Of a DNA stretch of 64,000 bases, positions 37,038 through 43,786 are shown in pieces; the stretch's first letter is position 1; each line of letters opens with the position of its first letter. Source of the DNA: Pseudomonas parasichuanensis. GTDB taxonomy: Bacteria > Pseudomonadota > Gammaproteobacteria > Pseudomonadales > Pseudomonadaceae. Under the pieces are notes generated by a model. That model had not been told where the DNA came from, did not search any database, and saw nothing but the letters and a program-made list of their open reading frames with translations. The stretch is taken from assembly GCF_021601385.1 (NCBI RefSeq), contig NZ_BQHO01000020.1, forward strand, positions 46,238 to 110,237, read 5' to 3'. The translations under genes were made by a program, and so were the position numbers.

Positions 37038-37906
37038 CCTACCTGCCGCCACAGGTGCGCGCCCATGCCCCGGCCGGTAGACTGCGGGGCATGAGCCGAG
37101 CACACGAAAACACCACAATAAGCCTGCCGTTTCATGCCCTGCAGCAATGGCACGGCGCCCTGCAACAGGCCTTCGCCCACAGCGAGGGCCCGGATGCGCT
37201 GGCCTGGCTGGCGGCCGCCATCAGCCAGCTGGTGGGCGCCGAGTCGATGCTGATCAGCCTGGAGCGCAAAGGCCTGCCGCCGCAGCTGCTGTACCAGCAG
37301 GGCATTCCCGACCGTTACCACGAGGCCGTGCTGGAGCGTTATTTCGCCGCCGGCTACCTGCTCGACCCGTTCTGCCTGGCCGTGCAGAAGGGCCTGGCCC
37401 AGGGCTTCTACCACCTGGAAGACATCGCCCCGGACAACTTCTTCGACAGCGACTACTACAAGGCCTACTACCTGGGCACCGGTTGCAGCGAGGACAGCTA
37501 TTTCATCGTCGACCTGGAGAATGACAGCAAGATTTCCCTCAGCCTGTTCCAGGGTTGCAGCGGCGCCCGGCTGGGTGTCGAGCAACTGCACCTGCTGCAG
37601 GCGGTCGAGCCAATGGTGCGCGAGTTGCTGCTGCGTTTCGCCCGGCACGGGCTGGCGCAGCAGCCGGAAGGCAAGGGCAGTGTGCAGGCTGCGTTCGACA
37701 GCTTTGGCTGCGGGGTGCTGACCGAGCGCGAGCGGGAAGTGGCGCAGATGGTGCTGCAGGGGCACTCGGTGAAATCCACCGCCCATGAGCTGGGGATCTC
37801 GCCGGAGACGGTGCGCATGCACCGCAAGAACCTGTACCTGAAGCTTGCGATCAATTCGCAGTCGGAGTTGTTTGCGCAGTTTATCGAGTGGTTGCGGCGG
37901 GGGTGA
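37034..37906 (+). CDS. LuxR-family transcriptional regulator
   Basis: 290 aa if started at the ATG overlapping the aminotransferase stop (ATGA); a second in-frame ATG at 37091 would give 271 aa and is equally plausible. The last 65 residues form a GerE-type helix-turn-helix (LTEREREVAQMVLQGHSVKSTAHELGISPETVRMHRKNLYLKLAI, with the usual TxxExxV and V..H motifs). The N-terminal 200 residues have no recognised acyl-homoserine-lactone domain motif I can confirm, so the inducer is unknown. Co-translation with the aminotransferase suggests it regulates this amine operon. Confidence 0.83.
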   Translation: MTYLPPQVRAHAPAGRLRGMSRAHENTTISLPFHALQQWHGALQQAFAHSEGPDALAWLAAAISQLVGAESMLISLERKGLPPQLLYQQGIPDRYHEAVLERYFAAGYLLDPFCLAVQKGLAQGFYHLEDIAPDNFFDSDYYKAYYLGTGCSEDSYFIVDLENDSKISLSLFQGCSGARLGVEQLHLLQAVEPMVRELLLRFARHGLAQQPEGKGSVQAAFDSFGCGVLTEREREVAQMVLQGHSVKSTAHELGISPETVRMHRKNLYLKLAINSQSELFAQFIEWLRRG

Positions 37907-37953
37907 GCGGCGGACGTTGCTGCGGTCTCTGGCCGATCACCCCTGCGGCCACA

Positions 37954-38362
37954 CATGACTCAAGCCCTACGCCAAGGCGGGCAGCGGTACTTGTACAGGA
38001 ATCATTGGCCCGAAACAGATGTGGGAGCCGGCTTGCCGGCGATGCGCCGCGCGGGCGGCGCTCGATCTTGAGAGCGATGCAAGGCTGCCGTCATGCACCT
38101 GGTGGCCCTAATGCGATCTCAAGACAGGCTGTTGGGTGTCACATTATTGGCCCTGAAGAATCAGGATTCGGTAATGGCCTCCAGGTGCATGCCGGGAGAT
38201 TGGGTCAGGGCCACCAGGTGCTCGCCGGTGTTTTTGCAGCGCCTATGAAATCGAGCGCCGCCCGCGCGGCGCATCGCCGGCAAGCCGGCTCCCACATCTG
38301 TTTCGGGCCAATTATTCCTGTAAAGGTACCGCTGCCCGCCTTGGTGCATGCCTCAAGTCATG
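37954..38362. repeat. Foldback element D (409 bp, 128-bp arms, 153-bp core)
   Basis: Left arm 37954-38081 and right arm 38235-38362 are 128 bp each and align without gaps as reverse complements at roughly nine positions in ten; the core between them is exactly 153 bp. REP blocks are 38006-38068 and 38249-38310 with GCCGGC stems. The core contains a further inverted pair, GCACCTGGTGGCCCT and AGGGCCACCAGGTGC, so nearly the whole 409 bp can fold back. It lies in the gap between the LuxR gene and the leftward azlD gene, where both neighbours end. Confidence 0.93.
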
Positions 38363-38399
38363 TTGGAAGCCTTGGCGCATGCCTCAAGTCATGCTGGAA
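38338..38399. repeat. Tandem direct repeat, two 31-bp units
   Basis: Units 38338-38368 and 38369-38399 are identical at 29 of 31 positions (start GCCTTGG, end CTGGAA or TTGGAA). The first unit overlaps the outer tip of the right arm of element D, so this is a local duplication of the arm tip. A diverged single copy of the same sequence lies in locus A at about 18370-18396. Confidence 0.9.
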
Positions 38400-38441
38400 G
38401 GCCTTGAGTGCCTGACGCGGTTTATCGGTGGCCGTCTCGCC

Positions 38442-38768
38442 TCACATCCCCCAATACTTCAACGCCCACAACACCCCCATCCCAACCCCCAGCGTCAGCA
38501 GGGTACTGCGGGTGCGCCAGGCCACCACGCCGGCCAGTATCGCCGCCGGTATCTGCGGGTTGCTCCAGTCGAACGCCGCATGCCGGTCCTGATACACCAC
38601 CGCCGGCAGCACCAGCGCCGCCAGCACGCTCGCCGGCACGTAGGCCAGCGCCCGGCGGAACCACGGCGGTATGCGCAGGCTGCGGTAGTACTCGATGAAC
38701 GACAGGCGCAGGGCAAAGGTGCCAAGGCCCGCCAGCAGGAAGGTGATCCATTGCCAAGTCTGGCTCAT
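38442..38768 (-). CDS. azlD: AzlD-family branched-chain amino acid exporter subunit
   Basis: 108 aa, about four hydrophobic segments. TFALRLSFIEYYRSLRIPPWFRRALAYVPASVLAALVLPAV is the AzlD pattern. AzlD is the small partner of AzlC in export of branched-chain or related amino acids. Its ATG overlaps the azlC stop by 4 nt (ATGA), so the two are translationally coupled. Confidence 0.88.
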   Translation of the reverse strand: MSQTWQWITFLLAGLGTFALRLSFIEYYRSLRIPPWFRRALAYVPASVLAALVLPAVVYQDRHAAFDWSNPQIPAAILAGVVAWRTRSTLLTLGVGMGVLWALKYWGM

Positions 38769-39499
38769 GAGGCCTCCTGGTCGGCGCGTTGTTCGACGGC
38801 GGCACCCATGCCCACCTGCTCCAGCGCCAGCCCGGCCAGGATGCCGCCGAGCGCGGCCACCAGCATCCCCAGGTTGTAGGGCATGTCGATGGCCAGCACC
38901 GCCAGCACCCCGCCCACCGTTGCCGCACCGAGCATCGCCCGGTTACGGATGGCCGGCACCAGCAGCGCCAGGAACGACAGCGGGATGGCAAACCCCAGCG
39001 ACCAGGTCGGCGGGATGCCTGAACCCACCGCCACGCCCACCAGCACGGCGAGGTTCCAACCCAGCCACATGACGATGGCGGTGCCCAGGTAGTACTCGAA
39101 GGCAAACGCACCCAGGCCTTCGCGTGAATTGAGCCTGAGGGTGCACAGGGCGAAGGATTGGTCCGAAAGCAGGTAGGCCATCGACCAGCGGCGGTGGCGG
39201 GGCAGGTCGCTGAAGTGCGGCGCCAGCGAGGCGCTGTACATCAGAAAGCGCAGGTTGATCACCAGCGCGGTGACCACCATGGTGATCGGCAAGGCGCCGT
39301 TCTGCATCAGTTGCAGCACGGCCATCTGCGCCGAACCTGAGTAGAACAGCAGGGTCATGCCCATGGCCTCACTCGGCGACAGGCCCATGTTGATCGCCGT
39401 GACCCCGGTGATCAGGCCGAACGGCACGATCCCGGTGGTCAGCGGCAGGACTGCGCGGGCACCCTGCGTAAGCGCTTGGGCCCTGTTGGATGGTTGCAT
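38765..39499 (-). CDS. azlC: AzlC-family branched-chain amino acid exporter subunit
   Basis: 244 aa from ATG 39499, preceded by AGAAGG at the right distance; a longer frame back to 39616 gives an Arg/Pro-rich extension without a membrane signal and is rejected. Family motifs: LPLTTGIVPFGLITGVTA, FYSGSAQMAVLQLM, NLRFLMYSASLAPHF and DQSFAL. It diverges from a LysR-type gene across 164 bp, which probably regulates it. Confidence 0.88.
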   Translation of the reverse strand: MQPSNRAQALTQGARAVLPLTTGIVPFGLITGVTAINMGLSPSEAMGMTLLFYSGSAQMAVLQLMQNGALPITMVVTALVINLRFLMYSASLAPHFSDLPRHRRWSMAYLLSDQSFALCTLRLNSREGLGAFAFEYYLGTAIVMWLGWNLAVLVGVAVGSGIPPTWSLGFAIPLSFLALLVPAIRNRAMLGAATVGGVLAVLAIDMPYNLGMLVAALGGILAGLALEQVGMGAAVEQRADQEAS

Positions 39500-39663
39500 T
39501 GGAATGCCTTCTGAAATGGCCCGGCAAGCTGCGGCCGGGATCGCTGCAGGCCAGCGCCGATGGGGCTTTGGCGCGCCTTTAGCGGTCACGCTAATGCGCG
39601 GCAGAATTGCTGGCAACGGCAGATTTATGGAATATTAGGCCTAAAAAAACTAGGGCTCACGCC

Positions 39664-40542
39664 ATGCCGTTACACGCGCCAACCCGCCATACCCTGCAGC
39701 TCAATGCACTGCGCGCCTTCGAGGCCTCCGCCCGGCTGGGGGGCTTTGCCCGCGCGGCCGACGAGCTGAAAGTCAGCCCTGGCGCCATCGCCGCGTTGGT
39801 CAAGACACTCGAGGCCCAGTACGGTGCCGTGCTGTTCGAACGCCACGCCAAAGGCGTACGGCTCACGCCATTGGGCGAAAGCGTGAAGGCCCAGTTCACC
39901 GAGGCCTTCGATGCGGTGGAGGAGGCCGCGCGTACCTTGCGCCGGCTGGCCGCACCGCAGCGGGTGCATATCGTCACATCGCCGGCCTTGGCGCAGTTGT
40001 GGATCGGCCCGCGCCTGCCGCGCCTGACCGAACTGCTGGCACCCATCGAGATCTCGGTCACGGCGGTGGACGAGCCGCCCAACCTCAAGCGCAGCCCTTA
40101 TGACCTGTGCCTGTTCTACACCGACAAGCCGGGGCACGGGCAGCGTGTGCTGTGCAGTGAAGCGGTGGTCCCGGTGTGCGTGCCGGCTCTGGCGGCCGGT
40201 ATCGAGCGCCCAGAAGACCTGTGCGACACGCGCTGTATTGCCGATGTCGGCTGGAGCGACTGGGCGGCGTGGGCTGGCGCGGTGATGCCTGATACCTCAT
40301 TCGTGGCCCAGGGGCCGGGGTTCTCGTTGTACTCCATCGCCGTGCAGCAGGCGCTGCTGGGCGCCGGTGTGCTGATAGGGCGGCAGAGCCTGGTGCAGCG
40401 CCACCTCGACAGTGGCGAGCTGATCATGCCGATTGCCCACACCGTCCCCCTGGGGGTCGATATCGCCGTGTGGCGGCTGCCTGTGGCGCGCGGCAATCGC
40501 ATGGTCATCAAGGTAGAGGAGGCGCTGGCGCAGTTGGCCTAG
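39664..40542 (+). CDS. LysR-family regulator, GcvA-like
   Basis: 292 aa from ATG 39664; a possible start at 39607 adds residues without family match. The N-terminal helix-turn-helix (LNALRAFEASARLGGFARAADELKVSPGAIAALVKTLE) is of the GcvA/AmpR subgroup, with the effector-binding domain after about residue 95. It lies between two AzlCD pairs, divergent from the first and tail-to-tail with the second (11 bp gap). The more likely target is the divergent azlC. Confidence 0.87.
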   Translation: MPLHAPTRHTLQLNALRAFEASARLGGFARAADELKVSPGAIAALVKTLEAQYGAVLFERHAKGVRLTPLGESVKAQFTEAFDAVEEAARTLRRLAAPQRVHIVTSPALAQLWIGPRLPRLTELLAPIEISVTAVDEPPNLKRSPYDLCLFYTDKPGHGQRVLCSEAVVPVCVPALAAGIERPEDLCDTRCIADVGWSDWAAWAGAVMPDTSFVAQGPGFSLYSIAVQQALLGAGVLIGRQSLVQRHLDSGELIMPIAHTVPLGVDIAVWRLPVARGNRMVIKVEEALAQLA

Positions 40543-40553
40543 CGCTGCCGGCG

Positions 40554-40853
40554 TCACTGCAGCACGGCACGCAACGCACCGGTAACGACGATGGCGAACA
40601 GCACCACCGGCAGGATGGAGTAGCGCGTGGCGGCAAGCAGGGTCAGGGCCAATGCGATCAGGTCGGCCGGGTCACCGCTGACGAATTTGGGCGCGATCAC
40701 CGCGATCAGCACACAGCCAGGCGCGGCGCTGAGCACTTGGGTGAGCTGCGGCCCCATGACCCGATTGCGTAGCAGCAAAAAGCCCAGTGCGCGTGTGAGG
40801 TAAGTGACCAGGGCCATGCCGAGGATCGTGGCCAGGGTGGTGATGTCGATCAT
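40554..40853 (-). CDS. azlD: Second AzlD-family exporter subunit
   Basis: 99 aa. ILGMALVTYLTRALGFLLL and LSAAPGCVLIAVIAPKFVSGDPADLIALALTLLAATRYSILP give the AzlD pattern, with four hydrophobic segments. The start ATG at 40853 overlaps the azlC stop by 4 nt. Sequence is clearly different from the AzlD at 38442, so this is not a recent duplicate. Confidence 0.87.
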   Translation of the reverse strand: MIDITTLATILGMALVTYLTRALGFLLLRNRVMGPQLTQVLSAAPGCVLIAVIAPKFVSGDPADLIALALTLLAATRYSILPVVLFAIVVTGALRAVLQ

Positions 40854-41569
40854 GGCTTGGCCCACAGGTAAGCGCTGGTCAGCCCGGCCACGGTGCCCGC
40901 CAGGACGTACCAGCCGCCGGGGATCAACAGGTGGAACAGCGCGGCGGTCACCAGGCTGAACAGCCAGGGGAGGGCGGCGTGCACCCCTTTCCACATACCC
41001 TTGAGCAGCACCAGGAAAACGGCGGCGAAGGCCATGTCGAAGCCGTAGCTGCGCAGGTCGCCGAGCATCGGCCCAACCAGCGCCCCCAGGGTGGTGAAAC
41101 TGACCCAGGTGGCCCACAGGCACAGCGACACGCCCATGTAGTAGCGCAGGCTGAAGCCCTTGTGCCGACGGGCATCGGCCAGGCCCATGGCCCAGCTTTC
41201 GTCGCACATGAAGAACAATGCGCCCAGCGCCTGCTTCAGGGGCAGGTGGCGCAGGTAGGGCGCCAGGGTCGCGCCCATCAGCAGGTGGCGGCTGTTGACC
41301 AGCAGGGTCATGGCGACGATCACCAGCAGCGCCGGTGGCGAGGTCCACAGCTCGATGGCGGCGAACTCGGAGCCACCGCCGAAGTTCAGGCCGGTCATCA
41401 ACGCAACCTCACCCGCATTGAGCTGGTGTTGCGACGCCTGCGCGCCGAGTACCAGGGCGAACGGGATGAAGCCCAACAGCATCGGCAGCGCGGCCACGGC
41501 GCCGCGGCGCAGTTCGCTGTCGGGAGCTGTGGCAGGGGGATCGTTCAGGGCGGGTTCAAGGGTATTCAT
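40850..41569 (-). CDS. azlC: Second AzlC-family exporter subunit
   Basis: 239 aa from ATG 41569 with GGAGGTGACC before it; a GTG two codons earlier is less likely. Family landmarks: ALPMLLGFIPFALVLGAQASQ, GLNFGGGSEFAAIELW, NSRHLLMGATLAPYL and CDESWAMGL. It pairs with the AzlD that overlaps its end and diverges from an Lrp-type gene, the usual arrangement for Lrp-controlled amino acid export. Confidence 0.88.
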   Translation of the reverse strand: MNTLEPALNDPPATAPDSELRRGAVAALPMLLGFIPFALVLGAQASQHQLNAGEVALMTGLNFGGGSEFAAIELWTSPPALLVIVAMTLLVNSRHLLMGATLAPYLRHLPLKQALGALFFMCDESWAMGLADARRHKGFSLRYYMGVSLCLWATWVSFTTLGALVGPMLGDLRSYGFDMAFAAVFLVLLKGMWKGVHAALPWLFSLVTAALFHLLIPGGWYVLAGTVAGLTSAYLWAKP

Positions 41570-41592
41570 GGTCACCTCCAGTGGAGGGTAAT

Positions 41593-41615
41593 TATTTCAA
41601 TGTACGGTTGAAATA
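41593..41615. promoter_or_regulatory. Inverted repeat, candidate Lrp-type operator
   Basis: TATTTCAA and TTGAAATA form a perfect 8-bp inverted repeat with a 7-bp spacer, 24 bp before the azlC start and 73 bp before the Lrp-type start. Position between divergent genes and AT-rich arms suit an Lrp/AsnC operator. Confidence 0.55.
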
Positions 41616-41647
41616 GGCTTGCGTAGTTGCAAGATACCCGTGAGCAT

Positions 41648-41664
41648 TTGGCATCTGATACCAA
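41648..41664. promoter_or_regulatory. Second inverted repeat upstream of Lrp-type gene
   Basis: TTGGCATC-T-GATACCAA, a 17-bp palindrome with one mismatch per arm pair, centred about 52 bp from the centre of the 41593 repeat (about five helical turns). It lies 24 bp before the Lrp-type start, where binding would allow autoregulation. Confidence 0.4.
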
Positions 41665-41687
41665 TAAATATTAATTTGAGGTTTTCA

Positions 41688-42152
41688 ATGCCAATCAAGC
41701 TTGATGCCATCGACCGCCGCATCCTGCGCGCCCTGCAACGGGACGGCCGCCTGCAGAATCAGGAGCTGGCCAAGCAAGTGGGGTTGTCCCCGTCGCCGTG
41801 CCTGCGGCGGGTACGGCTGCTGGAGGACGCGGGGGTAATCGAGCGCTATGTGGCGCTGGTGGACCCGGCCAAGGTGGCGTTGGGCCTGACCTTGTTCGTG
41901 CGGGTGTGGCTCAAGCGCCAGGACCAGGAGACCACCGACATCTTCATCAACGCGGTGCGCCTGCTGCCGGAGGTGGTGGAGTGCCATGTCATGGCCGGCG
42001 ACTGCGACCTGTTGCTGCGGGTGGTGGCGGCAGACCTGGAAGCCTACCGGCGTTTCCAGGTTGCCCACCTGACCAGCCTGGATGTGGTGCAGAACGTCAA
42101 GACCGAAGTGCCCATGGAGAAGGTCAAGCTGACCACCGAGTTGCCGGTGTAG
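41688..42152 (+). CDS. Lrp/AsnC-family transcriptional regulator
   Basis: 154 aa from ATG 41688, behind TTGAGG. DAIDRRILRALQRDGRLQNQELAKQVGLSPSPCLRRVRLLEDAGVI is the canonical Lrp helix-turn-helix, and HVMAGDCDLLLRVVAADLEAYRRFQ begins the RAM effector domain. It probably senses an amino acid and controls the divergent azlCD pair, with its own promoter in the same 118-bp gap. Confidence 0.9.
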   Translation: MPIKLDAIDRRILRALQRDGRLQNQELAKQVGLSPSPCLRRVRLLEDAGVIERYVALVDPAKVALGLTLFVRVWLKRQDQETTDIFINAVRLLPEVVECHVMAGDCDLLLRVVAADLEAYRRFQVAHLTSLDVVQNVKTEVPMEKVKLTTELPV

Positions 42153-42219
42153 TACTCGGCGGGCGCTGCAATGGGCGAGGTGCACGCGGAGAAAGATCTG
42201 GAATGGGGCTTTGTTATTA

Positions 42220-42238
42220 AATAGAATCAATCGCATTC
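42220..42238 (+). promoter_or_regulatory. Possible Fur box upstream of ECF sigma factor
   Basis: AATAGAATCAATCGCATTC matches about half of the 19-bp Fur consensus and sits 22 bp before the sigma factor start in an AT-rich patch. FecI-type genes in Pseudomonas are usually iron-regulated, so a Fur site is expected here, but this match is weak. Confidence 0.3.
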
Positions 42239-42260
42239 ATGTTGTGCAGAGCCTCACGCC

Positions 42261-42770
42261 ATGGTTGAAGCCGCTACGCCACCCGATCACCACCTGAGTG
42301 CCCTGTACCGCGAGCGTCGCAGCTGGCTGGAGAACTGGTTGCGCGGCCGTTTGGGCAATAGCTGGGATGCGGCCGACTTGAGCCAGGACACCTTCCTGCG
42401 GGTGTTGTCCAGCGCGCAAAAGCTCGAGGAGTTGCGTGAGCCACGCGCCTACCTGCTGACCGTGGGCAAGCGCCTGTTGAGCAACTTCTACAGCCGTCGC
42501 AGCCTGGAACAGGCCTATCTCGAGGCGTTGGCGCAGCTACCTGAAGAATGTGCGCCATCGCCAGAACAGCGCTGGCTGCTGTTGGAAACGCTGCAGGCAC
42601 TGGACGAGCTGCTCGATGGCTTGCCACGCCTGGTACGCCGGGCATTCCTGTGGAGCCAGCTGCATGGCCTGGGCTATCGCGAGATCGCCGAGCGCCTCGA
42701 GGTGTCGGAACGCACGGTCAAACGCTACATGGCGCAAGCCTACGAGCATTGCCTGCTGGTGGACCTGTGA
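42261..42770 (+). CDS. FecI-type ECF sigma factor
   Basis: 169 aa. Region 2 (NSWDAADLSQDTFLRVLSSA) and region 4 (LDGLPRLVRRAFLWSQLHGLGYREIAERLEVSERTVKRYMAQAYEHC) are those of FecI-like ECF sigma factors for iron uptake. Its stop overlaps the FecR-type start by one base (TGATG). It would direct transcription of the TonB receptor gene at 43787 when that receptor binds its siderophore. Confidence 0.92.
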   Translation: MVEAATPPDHHLSALYRERRSWLENWLRGRLGNSWDAADLSQDTFLRVLSSAQKLEELREPRAYLLTVGKRLLSNFYSRRSLEQAYLEALAQLPEECAPSPEQRWLLLETLQALDELLDGLPRLVRRAFLWSQLHGLGYREIAERLEVSERTVKRYMAQAYEHCLLVDL

Positions 42771-43717
42771 TGCGTGCGGCGCCCAACGGCGAGGCGCTCG
42801 AGGTAGCGCGCGCGGCGGCTCGCTGGCTGGCGTTGCTGGAGTCGGGTACGGCCACCGAAGCAGACCATGCCCGCCTTGAACAGTGGCGCAACAGCTGCAC
42901 CCGCCATGAAACCACCTGGCAGAAGGCGCAGTTGCTGCGTCAGCGCTTTTCCGGGCTGCCGCCAACCTTGGCGATGGCCTCGCTGGATCGCCCGGACCTT
43001 GGGCGGCGCACCGCCATCAAGCGCGCATTGGGCATTGCCGCCCTGTTGCCGGCCACCTGGTTGATCGGCCGGCAGTTGCCGGTGCAGGTGTGGATGGCCG
43101 ATGTGCACACCGCCATCGGCGAACAGCAAACCCTGCAATTGGCCGACGGCAGCCTGCTGCAGCTGAACACCGACAGCGCGGTCAATGTCGACCTGGGCAA
43201 GCGCGAGCTGACCTTGGTGCGAGGGGAGATGGCGCTCAAGGTAAGTGGCAGTGCGCCGCTGACCCTTCACCTGCCTTACGGTCGGGTGATTGTCAGCCGC
43301 AGTGATGTTTGTGTGCGCCTCAATGACGGTGACTGCCAAATCGCAGTGGCCAGCGGTGCGGTGCAACTGCAACCCTTGCACGGCGCTGCGCTGCTTTTGC
43401 GCGAAGGCGAGCAGGTCCGTTTGAAGGCTGGCGGCGCGGGCCGGGTCGACAGCTTCGATGCTTCGCTGCCGGGGTGGCGAGAGGGCGTGCTAATCGGCCA
43501 GAACCAACCGTTGGGGGATTTCTTGCGCGAGCTGCGGCGTTTCCGCCCAGGGTTGTTGCGCTGGGACCCCGCGCTGGAAAACTTGCGGGTCATCGGCAGC
43601 TTCCGCCTCGACGACACCGACCGTGTGCTGTCGCTGCTGGCGGCCAGCCTGCCGCTGGAGGTGCATTCGCGCACGCGTTATTGGGTCACCTTGGTGCCGC
43701 GAAAAAATCGGGTGTAA
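42770..43717 (+). CDS. FecR-type anti-sigma/sigma regulator
   Basis: 315 aa from the ATG overlapping the sigma factor stop. The N-terminal cytoplasmic domain (about 8-55: ARAAARWLALLESGTATEADHARLEQW) binds the sigma factor. A hydrophobic segment near 85-105 (ALGIAALLPATWLIG) crosses the membrane, and the periplasmic FecR domain follows (HTAIGEQQTLQLADGSLLQLNTDSAVNVDL, then ELTLVRGEMALKV). It carries the signal from the TonB receptor to the sigma factor. Confidence 0.9.
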   Translation: MRAAPNGEALEVARAAARWLALLESGTATEADHARLEQWRNSCTRHETTWQKAQLLRQRFSGLPPTLAMASLDRPDLGRRTAIKRALGIAALLPATWLIGRQLPVQVWMADVHTAIGEQQTLQLADGSLLQLNTDSAVNVDLGKRELTLVRGEMALKVSGSAPLTLHLPYGRVIVSRSDVCVRLNDGDCQIAVASGAVQLQPLHGAALLLREGEQVRLKAGGAGRVDSFDASLPGWREGVLIGQNQPLGDFLRELRRFRPGLLRWDPALENLRVIGSFRLDDTDRVLSLLAASLPLEVHSRTRYWVTLVPRKNRV

Positions 43718-43786
43718 CCCATGTCCCTTTTTTTCGCCTCACCGGTCATTCCAGGCAAGTGAACTGAAAACGAGAACTTGCCCCCA

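Noticed and set aside
18222-38399. CRISPR array formed by regularly repeated sequences
   Set aside because: Repeats are widely spaced, palindromic and inverted in pairs, with no regular spacers and no cas genes; they are REP-type elements.
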